Below the pieces are notes generated by a model, which worked only from the letters and a program-made list of their open reading frames with translations, did not search any database and had not been told where the DNA came from. The position numbers and the translations under genes were made by a program. A stretch of 64,000 nt of DNA from Roseburia lenta (GTDB taxonomy: Bacteria; Bacillota; Clostridia; Lachnospirales; Lachnospiraceae), in assembly GCF_014287435.1 (NCBI RefSeq), contig NZ_JACOPG010000001.1, positions 682,001-746,000 on the forward strand. The letters run 5' to 3'. Below, piece by piece: positions 25,210 to 34,346 of this stretch. Position 1 is the stretch's first letter, and every line of letters starts with the position of its first letter.

Positions 25210-26487
25210 TTACTTCTGATAAACAATACGTCCATCCAAAATCGTACCAACCACACGACCGGTCACTTTTCTTCCCTCAAACGGCATATTCTTTCCCTTG
25301 CTGGCAAATTCTGCTGCATTGATTTCGTAAGTATCCTTTGGATCAAAGATCGTGATATCTGCAAGGCGTCCTACGCTGATATCTCCCTTGTTAATGCCAA
25401 GGATACGCGCCGGGTTGGTACTCATTTTCTCTGCCATACCCATCGGGGTCAGGTAACCTGTTTTTACAAGTTCGGTAAAGGTAAGTGCTGCTGCCGTCTC
25501 CATACCTACTATGCCAAACGGTGCGCTCTTTAGATCTTTTGCCTTTTCCTCTGCCGTATGCGGTGCATGGTCGGTAGAGATCACTTCCATAATGTCGTCG
25601 CGCAGACCTGCCTTTAAGGCGTCCACATCCGCCTTGGTACGCAGTGGCGGGTTCATCTTATAATTGGCATCCCCTTCCACAATATCATCTTCCGTCAGTG
25701 TAAAATGATGCGGACATACTTCACCGCTGACCTTGATACCCTTTTTCTTGGCATCACGCACCAACTCTACCGATTCCTTGGTAGAGCAGTGACAAAGGTG
25801 GAGTCTTGCACCGGTCTCCTCCGCCAGCATGATGTCACGGGCTACGATCACGTTCTCTACGGCATTGGAAATACCGGATACGCCAAGTTCCTTTGACTTA
25901 TTTCCTTGATTGATGACACCGCCCTGCACCAGATTGATGTCCTCGCAATGTGCCAGTACCGGGATGTCTGCCTTTGCTACGATCTTCATGGCTTCCCGGT
26001 AAAGTCCCGAATCCATAACGCTCTTGCCGTCCTCGGAGATTGCCGGGATACCGGCTTTTATCATGCCGGATAGGTCTGACAATTCCTTACCCTCCATGCC
26101 TTTTGTCACAGAACCCACCTGCAATACATGGGTCAGCCCGACCTCTGCTGCCTTATCATGCACATAGTGGATGACTTCCGGGCAATCGGCGACCGGCTTG
26201 GTATTTGGCATGGCAACGATCGTGGTATATCCCCCATGTGCTGCTGCCCGCGATCCGGTCTCAATGTCTTCTTTTGCGGTAAGTCCCGGGTCGCGCAGAT
26301 GCACATGCAGATCGATAAATCCCGGAAAAACATAGCAGCCGCTGGCGTCGATCACCTGATCGTCCGCTCCTGCCGCCAGATCCTTTTGCATCTTTGTCAC
26401 GCGATCTCCTTCCACATAAAGATCCATGACCTCATCCGTTCCTGTCGGTGGATTTAAAATGTGTCCGTTTTTGATTAAAATTCCCAT
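25210..26487 (-). CDS. pyrC: dihydroorotase (class I)
   Basis: A 425-residue amidohydrolase-fold dihydroorotase. It shows the Zn-binding DLHVHLRDPG motif, the HCEDINL and HLCHCSTKESVE His ligands, and STDHAPHTAEEK with the catalytic Asp. It closes carbamoyl aspartate to dihydroorotate. It is the first gene of the pyrC-F-K-D group. The 105-bp gap to nrdD holds that gene's terminator. I did not find a recognisable PyrR attenuator. Confidence 0.95.
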   Translation of the reverse strand: MGILIKNGHILNPPTGTDEVMDLYVEGDRVTKMQKDLAAGADDQVIDASGCYVFPGFIDLHVHLRDPGLTAKEDIETGSRAAAHGGYTTIVAMPNTKPVADCPEVIHYVHDKAAEVGLTHVLQVGSVTKGMEGKELSDLSGMIKAGIPAISEDGKSVMDSGLYREAMKIVAKADIPVLAHCEDINLVQGGVINQGNKSKELGVSGISNAVENVIVARDIMLAEETGARLHLCHCSTKESVELVRDAKKKGIKVSGEVCPHHFTLTEDDIVEGDANYKMNPPLRTKADVDALKAGLRDDIMEVISTDHAPHTAEEKAKDLKSAPFGIVGMETAAALTFTELVKTGYLTPMGMAEKMSTNPARILGINKGDISVGRLADITIFDPKDTYEINAAEFASKGKNMPFEGRKVTGRVVGTILDGRIVYQK

Positions 26488-26558
26488 CTTTCACTCCTGT
26501 TCACAGGGACGTTCCTTTTGCCACAAGGATTGCCCCCTTTGGTCTTTTTTAAAAAGAA

Positions 26559-26584
26559 GGGACGAAAGGTTATGCCTTCGCCCC
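26559..26584 (-). terminator. probable terminator of nrdD
   Basis: A GC-rich imperfect stem (26559-26569 with 26575-26584), followed on the minus strand by a T-rich stretch. It separates nrdD from pyrC. Confidence 0.7.
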
Positions 26585-26591
26585 TCAAATG

Positions 26592-28967
26592 CTATTGTTG
26601 TACCAGTGTCTCATCCACAAACTTTTGAATGTTGGATGCGTTCACATATTTCTTGGTATGTTCTCCGTCTACCACAACAAGCGTCGGTGCCTGCATAACA
26701 CCATACTGCTGTGTCAGTTCCACATTTTCCTCTGCGTCGATCACAACGTATTCCTGATCCTTTAAGATCTCCTTTGCCATGGCGCAGTTTGGACAAGTCT
26801 TTGTGGTAAAGAGATATTTTACACTATGCAAAGGCTGGATCTTGACATCATCTTCCGTGATTGTCACCAAACTCTTTGCCGGCTTTTTCAAAACAGACTT
26901 CTTGATGTCATATAACTTTCTGTTCTTGTATTCCTGGGTCTTACCCTCGTTCCAGTTCTGTACCGGACGATAGTAGCCTGTGATACGGGAATATACTTCT
27001 GCCTTTGCTCCACAATGCGGGCAGGTAAAATGCTCGCCTGCGATATATCCATGCTCCTTACATACAGAATAGGTCGGAGACAAGGTGTAATACGGCAACT
27101 TGTAATTTTCCGCGATGGTGCGAACCAGTTTTGCCGCTGACTCCCATGTGTCTAACTTTTCACCCAGGAATGCATGGAATACGGTTCCTGAAGTGTAAAG
27201 GGTCTGCAAGTCATCCTGAATATCCAATGCGTCAAAAATGTCGGATGTGTATTCTACCGGCAAGTGTGAACTGTTGGTATAGAAAGGTGTATCTCCTTCC
27301 TTGCCTGCCGTCTTGATATCCGGGAACTGTGCAACATCATGCTTTGCCAGACGATAAGTCGTAGACTCAGCCGGTGTTGCCTCCAGATTGTAAAGATCAC
27401 CGTATTCTTCCTGGTAATCAGACAGGCGCTCGCGCATATGGTTGAGGACGTCCTTGGTAAACTGCTGTGTCTCTTCATGTGTCAGATCCATGCCAAGCCA
27501 CTTTGCATTGAGTCCCACTTCGTTCATACCAATCAGACCAATCGTTGAAAAATGGTTGTCAAAGGTTCCCAGATAACGCTTGGTATATGGATAAAGACCT
27601 TCATTTAAAAGTTTGGTGATGACACCACGCTTGATCTTTAAGGATCTTGCGGCAATATCCATCATATGATCCAGTCTTGCATAAAAGTCTGCCTCGTCCT
27701 TTGCCAGATATGCGATACGCGGCATGTTGATCGTAACAACGCCAACAGATCCGGTACTTTCACCTGAGCCAAAGAAACCACCGGATTTCTTGCGGAGTTC
27801 TCTCAAGTCCAGACGCAACCTACAGCACATAGAACGCACATCGCTCGGCTCCATGTCACTGTTGATATAATTTGAAAAATATGGTGTGCCGTATTTTGCG
27901 GTCATTTCAAAGAGCAGTCTGTTGTTCTCGGTATCAGACCAGTCAAAATCTCTGGTAATAGAATAAGTAGGGATCGGATACTGGAATCCACGACCATTGG
28001 CATCGCCCTCGATCATGATCTCAAGGAATGCACGGTTGACCATATCCATTTCCTTCTTGCAGTCCTTGTACTTAAAGTCCATTTCCTTGCCGCCGACGAT
28101 AGCAGGTAATTCTGCAAGATCTGCCGGAACGGTCCAGTCCAAAGTAATGTTGGAGAATGGTGCCTGTGTTCCCCAACGGCTCGGTGTATTTACTCCGTAA
28201 ATAAATGCTTCGATACATTTTTTCACTTCGCGGTAGGTCAGATTGTCTACCTTTACGAATGGTGCCAGATAGGTGTCAAAAGAAGAGAAAGCCTGTGCTC
28301 CTGCCCATTCGTTCTGCATGATGCCGAGGAAGTTTACCATCTGATTGCAAAGCACGGATAAATGTGCTGCCGGAGCAGATGTGATCTTGCCGGAAATACC
28401 GCCCAGACCTTCCTGAATCAACTGCTTCAAAGACCAGCCTGCACAATAACCGGTCAACATAGACAGATCATGGATGTGGATGTCCGCATTGCGGTGTGCC
28501 TCTGCGATCTCCTCATCATAGATCTCGGAAAGCCAGTAATTTGCCGTCACTGCGCCGGAATTGCTTAAGATCAGACCTCCTACAGAATAAGTAACGGTAG
28601 AATTTTCCTTTACACGCCAGTCTTCCACCTTTACATAACTATTGATAACGTCCTTGTAGTCTAAGATCGTAGACTTCATATTACGCATCTTTTCACGCTG
28701 CTTACGATACAGGATATATGCCTTAGCGACCTCGGTATAACCGGTCTGCTCCAAAACGGTCTCAACACTGTCCTGGATTGCCTCTACCGATACCTTTCCG
28801 TCCTTGATCTTATCCTGAAAATGCGCAGATACGCGCAAAGACAATAAACCAATGATATCATCATTATAAGACATCTGTGTCGCATCAAATGCCTTGGCGA
28901 TCGCATCATTGATCTTCCCCAAGTTGAACTCTGTTACTTGTCCATCCCTTTTCACAACTTCAAACAT
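26592..28967 (-). CDS. nrdD: anaerobic (class III) ribonucleoside-triphosphate reductase with C-terminal glutaredoxin-like domain
   Basis: A 791-residue glycyl-radical enzyme. An ATP-cone (about 1-90) regulates activity. A large catalytic barrel follows, then a Zn site with CxxH/CPHCG cysteines (about 645-660) and the radical loop RITGYYRP with candidate radical Gly near 664. The last ~80 residues (from about 710) form a glutaredoxin-like domain with a CPNC motif (Cys 725/728), which could serve as built-in reductant. The activase nrdG is not in the window. Two NrdR-type boxes overlap its promoter. It supplies dNTPs under anoxia. Confidence 0.95.
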   Translation of the reverse strand: MFEVVKRDGQVTEFNLGKINDAIAKAFDATQMSYNDDIIGLLSLRVSAHFQDKIKDGKVSVEAIQDSVETVLEQTGYTEVAKAYILYRKQREKMRNMKSTILDYKDVINSYVKVEDWRVKENSTVTYSVGGLILSNSGAVTANYWLSEIYDEEIAEAHRNADIHIHDLSMLTGYCAGWSLKQLIQEGLGGISGKITSAPAAHLSVLCNQMVNFLGIMQNEWAGAQAFSSFDTYLAPFVKVDNLTYREVKKCIEAFIYGVNTPSRWGTQAPFSNITLDWTVPADLAELPAIVGGKEMDFKYKDCKKEMDMVNRAFLEIMIEGDANGRGFQYPIPTYSITRDFDWSDTENNRLLFEMTAKYGTPYFSNYINSDMEPSDVRSMCCRLRLDLRELRKKSGGFFGSGESTGSVGVVTINMPRIAYLAKDEADFYARLDHMMDIAARSLKIKRGVITKLLNEGLYPYTKRYLGTFDNHFSTIGLIGMNEVGLNAKWLGMDLTHEETQQFTKDVLNHMRERLSDYQEEYGDLYNLEATPAESTTYRLAKHDVAQFPDIKTAGKEGDTPFYTNSSHLPVEYTSDIFDALDIQDDLQTLYTSGTVFHAFLGEKLDTWESAAKLVRTIAENYKLPYYTLSPTYSVCKEHGYIAGEHFTCPHCGAKAEVYSRITGYYRPVQNWNEGKTQEYKNRKLYDIKKSVLKKPAKSLVTITEDDVKIQPLHSVKYLFTTKTCPNCAMAKEILKDQEYVVIDAEENVELTQQYGVMQAPTLVVVDGEHTKKYVNASNIQKFVDETLVQQ

Positions 28968-29056
28968 TTCCTAATCCACCTTTCAAAATTCCTTGGTTCT
29001 CCAAACTCCATACATGTAAGCGACATGTTTCTCGTTCAAACGCTATTTATGTACAA

Positions 29057-29085
29057 ATTCTATCAAAATATGGTGCATGGGTCAA
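29057..29085 (-). promoter_or_regulatory. promoter of nrdD
   Basis: Minus-strand TTGACC (29080-29085), 17-bp spacer, TAGAAT (29057-29062). The proximal NrdR-like box lies in the spacer. Confidence 0.7.
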
Positions 29086-29108
29086 TATCATTTCACTATA
29101 TATAGTAT
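29061..29108. promoter_or_regulatory. tandem NrdR boxes upstream of nrdD
   Basis: The box at 29093-29108 (core ACTATATATAGT) matches 14 of 16 positions of the known NrdR consensus ACACWATATATWGTGT. A weaker box at 29061-29076 matches about 10 of 16. Their centres are 32 bp apart, three helical turns, as expected for NrdR pairs. This predicts repression by NrdR when dATP is plentiful. Confidence 0.7.
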
Positions 29109-29133
29109 TTTCGTCATTTTGACGACAAATACA

Positions 29134-29167
29134 AAAAATCCCCATGAAAAGCCGATTTCATGGGGTA
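29134..29167 (-). terminator. terminator of the TPR lipoprotein gene
   Basis: A stem pairing about 29140-29149 with 29156-29165, followed on the minus strand by a run of six T. Confidence 0.82.
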
Positions 29168-29213
29168 TTTTGTCACTTATTCATTTTGCATTTAATAAAT
29201 CAATGCAAAAATT

Positions 29214-30194
29214 TTATCTAGTTTGTAGAAAAGTCTGCTCTCTTAAGGCTGCCTGATCCGTCGGATATTTTGCCAGATATTCTGTCATCTTCTCCTTGGC
29301 ACTGCTAAAATCGCCTGTGTATTCCAGTGCTACGATCTCCCCCTTGAGCAGATCCTGCATCGCGGTATCATCTTCTTTTTTGATGCCTTCCTGATAATAC
29401 TCCAATGCCTTGTCATAATTGCCCGCCTTGATCTCCATATTACCAAGAAGTGCCAGTGCCTCTGCCGAAGGCTTTTCTTCCTTGACATACTCTGCTAAAA
29501 GTTTGGATGCGCTGTCGCTGTCCCCGGATGCCTCATAAGTCTCTGCCAGATAGACCTTAGCGTCTGACGTCTTCTTCTCTACTGCCGTCTGCAAATATTC
29601 GATCGCCTGCTTATAGTCTCCCTGCTCCAGATAGATCCGTCCTTTGCCCAGATAGTCCTCACCGCTTTTTCCTTCCAGAGCCAGTGCCTCATCCAAGAAA
29701 TTATCGCCCTCATCTTCCATCCCGGAGGCTTTCAGATTCTGGCTGATCAAAATATATAATTCGTAATTGCTGCCGGCGCGCTTGACCGCCTCTTCATAGT
29801 CTTTGATTGCCTTTTCCTTCTCGCCCTCGTTCAGATAAACGCTGCCCCGTAAAAAGCAGGGACGATAATCGGTCTCATCATAATCAACGATCGAGTCATA
29901 GACGGCTATGGCTTCCTTTAGATTGCCCTGTGCATACTCTGCTGCCGCCTTATAAAAACAGATATCCACGACATTCGCATCCACTTTTGCACCGGATAAC
30001 TGCAATGCCGCATCAAAGGATTCTACCGCTGTCTTGTAATCTGCCGACTGCATGGCAGTAATGCCTGCCTCTTTCTTTTCTTCCATCTGCTGTGTCGTCT
30101 TGCTGCCACATGCACTCAAAAGCCCCAGACACAAAGTCAGACCAAGGGTTGCCCCCGCCAGACGTTTTATGACATTTTTGCATTCTTTACACAT
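29214..30194 (-). CDS. TPR-repeat lipoprotein
   Basis: ATG 30194 is chosen because AAAGGAAG lies about 10 bases upstream and the protein then opens with a normal lipoprotein signal (MCKECKNVIKRL, hydrophobic run, lipobox LLSAC). The longer frame would add 36 residues before the signal. After the lipid Cys come about seven tetratricopeptide repeats (residues about 45-320) with typical W/Y-G-A-x-P-like helix pairs. It is an extracytoplasmic membrane-tethered scaffold. The partner is unknown; it is divergent from an amidase, so a cell-wall complex is plausible. Confidence 0.85.
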   Translation of the reverse strand: MCKECKNVIKRLAGATLGLTLCLGLLSACGSKTTQQMEEKKEAGITAMQSADYKTAVESFDAALQLSGAKVDANVVDICFYKAAAEYAQGNLKEAIAVYDSIVDYDETDYRPCFLRGSVYLNEGEKEKAIKDYEEAVKRAGSNYELYILISQNLKASGMEDEGDNFLDEALALEGKSGEDYLGKGRIYLEQGDYKQAIEYLQTAVEKKTSDAKVYLAETYEASGDSDSASKLLAEYVKEEKPSAEALALLGNMEIKAGNYDKALEYYQEGIKKEDDTAMQDLLKGEIVALEYTGDFSSAKEKMTEYLAKYPTDQAALREQTFLQTR

Positions 30195-30334
30195 TTTAAA
30201 AAACTTCCTTTTATCTTGCATTTCATCTTTTTTCACTCCATTTATCATACCAAAACTATAGTTTTTTGTATAGAATGGTTCACATTTTATTTGTGTTCGC
30301 ATAGGCTATTAAAAACATATGCAAAGGTTTTCTC

Positions 30335-31369
30335 ATGTCAAAGACCATCATTATAGATCCGGGCCATGGCGGTTTCGACCCCGGTGCCGTCTATGAAAAC
30401 AGAAAAGAAAAAGATGACAACTTGAGATTAGCCCTGGCAGTAGGTCAGGAATTACAAAACGCAGGATATCAGATCATCTATACACGCACAGACGATCGTT
30501 ACGATTCACCTTACGACAAAGCGCAGATCGCAAACTCTGCGGGTGGGGATCTGTTTTTATCCTTCCATCGTAATTTTGCCGAAACTCCAGATCTCTATCA
30601 GGGTGTGCAAGCCCTTGTATATGATAAAAATCCTCTGGCGCTCCGCGTTGCCAAAAATGTCAATGAAAACTTGGAGGAGATCGGATTTAAAAATCTGGGC
30701 ATTGAATCCCGCAAGGAACTCGTTGTGCTCCGCCGCACTTCCATGCCTGCTGTTCTCTTAGAAGTCGGCTTTATCAATTCCAAAGAGGACAACCGACTTT
30801 TCGATGAGAATTTTGATGCTATTGCCCGCGCCATTGCAGATGGTGTGATGGCTGCTCTGCCACTGCGGACGACACATGCCCCGACGGCTTCTACAGAGCA
30901 GGTTCCCCCTATACCGCAGACCACTTCTGATGCTTCTCAGACGACTTCCGGTAAAACAAACCAAATGAGTGCAGATGCGCAACATGCTCCTGTGGAGGCA
31001 GCCTCTGCACCTGTGGAAAAGGCACGATCCATCGCACCGGAAGCCAGTCCGTCCGATCCGGTGGCTGACATGCGCCGGCAGCTTGCCGATGCGTCCTGTG
31101 AACCACTGCCCATGCCGGAAGAAAAACCAATGCCTCGTATGTGGTATTATGTGCAGGTTGGTCTTTTCCGCTATCCGGAGAATGCGGTCTACCTGATGGA
31201 GCAATTAAAGGGGCAGGGATATTCCGCAGTCTGGAAACGCATCGGCGGACTGATCGCCATCTGGGTCGGCCCTGTCGATAACTTGGACGAAGCCGTTGTC
31301 CTGCAGAGAAAACTGCAAAATGACGGCTATGAGACATTGATCGTCACCGATGACTATATCGGGAAGTAA
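30335..31369 (+). CDS. N-acetylmuramoyl-L-alanine amidase with SPOR domain
   Basis: 344 residues. An Amidase_3 domain (about 1-180) has the Zn motifs IDPGHGGFDPGA (His), a Glu after the first strand, a SFHRN motif (His) and VLLEVGFINS with the catalytic Glu. A Pro/Thr/Ala-rich linker (about 185-262) leads to a C-terminal SPOR-like domain (about 265-342, YVQVGLFRYPENA). Spore-cortex enzymes such as CwlC have the same order. No signal peptide is visible, again like mother-cell lytic enzymes. Role: peptidoglycan cleavage, possibly in sporulation or division. Confidence 0.9.
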   Translation: MSKTIIIDPGHGGFDPGAVYENRKEKDDNLRLALAVGQELQNAGYQIIYTRTDDRYDSPYDKAQIANSAGGDLFLSFHRNFAETPDLYQGVQALVYDKNPLALRVAKNVNENLEEIGFKNLGIESRKELVVLRRTSMPAVLLEVGFINSKEDNRLFDENFDAIARAIADGVMAALPLRTTHAPTASTEQVPPIPQTTSDASQTTSGKTNQMSADAQHAPVEAASAPVEKARSIAPEASPSDPVADMRRQLADASCEPLPMPEEKPMPRMWYYVQVGLFRYPENAVYLMEQLKGQGYSAVWKRIGGLIAIWVGPVDNLDEAVVLQRKLQNDGYETLIVTDDYIGK

Positions 31370-31372
31370 TAA

Positions 31373-31409
31373 AAATGCCAGAACCTGTTTTGATCCGGTT
31401 CTGGCATTT
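31373..31409. terminator. bidirectional terminator
   Basis: Perfect 13-bp arms (31373-31385, 31397-31409) with flanking A/T runs between the convergent amidase and CNNM/HlyC genes. Confidence 0.92.
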
Positions 31410-31429
31410 CTTTTCTCATTTTATGTTTT

Positions 31430-32710
31430 CTATACTTCTTCTGCCTTTTCCTCGTCCGACTTTGGCAGTTTGATATGCACTTTGGTGATACGCTTCTTAT
31501 CCACGCCCTCTACCCGAAGTATCACACCATCCCCGGTCACATAGACTTCTCCCTTTTGTGGGAAATGATCGAAAAGCCCGGTCAGATAACCACCGATGGT
31601 ATCATAATCTTCTGAGGTAAAGGCAAGGTGCAGTTCATCACACAGATCTTCCAGATTCATAGAACCAAGGACATCATACTCCCTGTCGCTGATCCGGATG
31701 AGATCGTCTTCCTCATTTCCGTCAAATTCATCACGGATTTCGCCCACCAATTCTTCCAGGAGATCTTCTAGGGTCACAAGTCCTGCCACTGCACCGTATT
31801 CATCCAGCACGATTGCAAGGCTTAAGCGCTCCTTTCGCATCTCCTCAAACAATTCCGAGGTATTCTTCTGTTCATAGGTAAAATATACTTTTCGCAGATA
31901 ATCACGGATGGAAAAATCCTCTCCGCGCGGTGCTAGGATCATATCCTTCATATTGATCAGACCGATGATATTGTCCGTGTCTCCCTCATAGACCGGCAGT
32001 CGCGTGAACATATCCTCTTTAAAAGTTTCCACTAATTTGTCATAGGACCAGTTCACATTGACCATGGTCATATCAATACGGGGTATCATGATCTCCTTGG
32101 CGGTCGCATCCGTAAAATCAAAGATGTTATGGATATACTCTCGTTCTTCTCCCTCAATCTCGCCACTCTCATGGCTGGCATCTACCATGATGCGCAATTC
32201 TTCCTCGGTAATGGCTCCCTCATTCTGGTTGGGATCTACGCGAAGCAGACGTAAAAATGCCAAAGATAACTTGTTGATTAAAAAGATCACCGGTGTCAAA
32301 ATCACCATTAAGCCCCAAATGATCTTTGCATAAGACAAAGATATCTTGGTCGCATTGAGTGTTGCCAGTGTCTTCGGCGAGATCTCACCAAAGATCAGGA
32401 TCAGCAGGGTCAAAAGTCCTGTTGCTACCCCTGCGCCCACACTGCCCAACAGGCGTATGGCAAGTGTCGTTGCCAGTGATGATGCTGACAGGTTGACTAC
32501 ATTATTGCCGATCAGTATCGCCGACAGCATCTTTGCCGAATCATCTGTTACCTTGAGCACACACTGTGCCCGCTTATCGCCATCTTCTGCCATAGATTTC
32601 ATTTTGATCTTGTTGACGGTTGTCAGCGCTGTTTCCGCAGAAGAAAAGAACGCAGATAAAAGTAAAAGAACAACCAAGATCACTAACTGAAGTATCGAGA
32701 CGGTATCCAA
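31430..32710 (-). CDS. CNNM/HlyC-type transporter-associated protein (DUF21-CBS-CorC_HlyC)
   Basis: 426 residues with the standard order: N-terminal DUF21 membrane domain with three or four helices (about 1-185), a CBS pair (about 205-330; MIPRIDMTMVN at the start) and a C-terminal CorC_HlyC domain (about 340-420). The old hemolysin label is misleading; family members take part in Mg2+/divalent cation homeostasis. It appears monocistronic. The start is MDTVSILQL, with AAGGAG in front. Confidence 0.92.
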   Translation of the reverse strand: MDTVSILQLVILVVLLLLSAFFSSAETALTTVNKIKMKSMAEDGDKRAQCVLKVTDDSAKMLSAILIGNNVVNLSASSLATTLAIRLLGSVGAGVATGLLTLLILIFGEISPKTLATLNATKISLSYAKIIWGLMVILTPVIFLINKLSLAFLRLLRVDPNQNEGAITEEELRIMVDASHESGEIEGEEREYIHNIFDFTDATAKEIMIPRIDMTMVNVNWSYDKLVETFKEDMFTRLPVYEGDTDNIIGLINMKDMILAPRGEDFSIRDYLRKVYFTYEQKNTSELFEEMRKERLSLAIVLDEYGAVAGLVTLEDLLEELVGEIRDEFDGNEEDDLIRISDREYDVLGSMNLEDLCDELHLAFTSEDYDTIGGYLTGLFDHFPQKGEVYVTGDGVILRVEGVDKKRITKVHIKLPKSDEEKAEEV

Positions 32711-32816
32711 AAAACATCACTCCTTTTTCTTTCTTATAATAATATCTCGTTATTTCATTTTATTATATATTTTTTCTTTTAGAAATCAAGCAATACCAAG
32801 GATATTCCTCGTATTT

Positions 32817-34346
32817 TCACTCGGATAAAGACAGTTCATAAGAAAAAACCGGCTCTTCCTCCTCCTGTGCCGTGAAAGTCTGTAAGATTTTCTCTTTACA
32901 GGCAGGATCGACATACCAAAGCGACTCCTCCATCAGCCCGCCTGCTTCTTCTGTCTTCTTATTATAATAGGTCTGGTCGATCTTTCGCAGTACAATGGCA
33001 TTGCCATCCCGATACTGTCCCTGATAAATACCGCTTTCTGTGATGCCCATCTTGACCAGACGCTCTGTCATATTTCCGGCACCATCCACTGCCTTATAGC
33101 GTGCCGTCACATAGCCTTTCTCCCCCAGAGAAAGCAGCGTTTTTTCATCCGGCAGTTCCACATCCAGTACCAGATTTTCCCTATCCTCGGCATCACTTGC
33201 TCCGGCTGTTCTTAGGACTTCCTGTTTTGTCACCGCACCTGCCTTGACTTGATTTTTTGACCAGTAGCGGTTTTTTGCAGAGATCTCCGGCGGTCTGTCC
33301 CAGACACTGTAAAAGGTCAAGGGCTCTAATCTGCCGTCGACATCTACTTTTTCTGTTCCACTTTCCAAAGCCTGCATGCCCCAGGCATTTAAGTCTGCCG
33401 GGCTGCCGACAGCAAGCACATCCGCATCCTTATAAATGGCATCCTCCCGCATTGCCCAGCCCATATGGGCATAGGTCTTTCTTTCCAATACTTTCTCGGC
33501 AAAATTTTCATCCCATACCAGACTTTCTTCTATGCGCGCAAAGGTATTCTCCGGTAAAGAAACCGTCTTTTTACAATCACGGATCCTATAATCTTCCCCG
33601 GCAGTCTGACCGTTTCCACATATGAGAACATCCGCTATCACGTCATAGTTCGCATAAAAACAATAGTCCTTTGTGCATGCCTCTGCGGAAAACACCTTAT
33701 CCTGTCCGATCTGCCAGAATTCCTCTGTCGTTTTGGCAGTCTGCCTCCACCCGGTCTGCTCCAGAGAAGTAAAGACTCTTCCATCATAAAAGACCGCTAA
33801 GGCAGGTGCACTTATGGTCTGCGCCTCTTTCCAGTACAGGGGCTTTTGCTCCGGCAGGGAAAATGTCACATGGGGATTGTCCAGATTTCCCTCAAAAGCA
33901 ATCGTATATGTCTCAGATACAATGACCTGTCCGACAGACGCATTAGATCCTGTGCCCGCCCGCAGGATGGCAGACCGGTATTTCCCCTGCCCCGCATTCC
34001 AAGTCTTTGTATGCGTATTGGTCAGAGTAAATTTTTCTTTCATCCGGTCTGCCGTATTCTGGGTCTTATCATAATCGCAGGAAAGGACAAGCCTCCCCGG
34101 CTCCGGGCATTCTTCTTCCAACGTCAGAGAGATCTTTGAAAGATTTTGGGATAGCGCACCGGACAGTCTTAGGCTCCTGTCTTTTGCCAGCCATATCCCC
34201 TTGCCGCAGATGGCGATTTCCCCGGATAGATGATATTCTCCTTTTTGCAAAATATCATACGAGTTGTTTCTCTCCATCCTGCCATCTTTTTGCGCGCAGT
34301 ATGCCCCATACATTGTCGATCCCCGTCCCATTATCATAGATGGCAC
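32817..34346 (-). pseudogene. C-terminal part of a frameshifted surface beta-helix protein
   Basis: A 509-residue open frame with no credible start or signal peptide of its own. It overlaps the preceding beta-helix frame by about 90 bp in another frame. From about residue 30 it reads as the natural continuation of that protein: SYDILQKGEYHLSGE, then an ISLTLEE beta region, GSPADLNAW, and fibronectin-like or beta-sandwich stretches. A single-base change at one of the short runs at the junction (G4 at 34304-34307, A5 at 34284-34288, or G4 near 34320) would fuse the two frames into about 980 residues. It may be a real break, a variable tract or a sequence error. Confidence 0.6.

Noticed and set aside
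26488..26591. PyrR attenuator before pyrC
   Set aside because: No recognisable PyrR-binding loop or antiterminator pair; the hairpin fits an nrdD terminator.
31430..32710. haemolysin
   Set aside because: The DUF21-CBS-CorC_HlyC layout is a cation-homeostasis family; the haemolysin name is historical.
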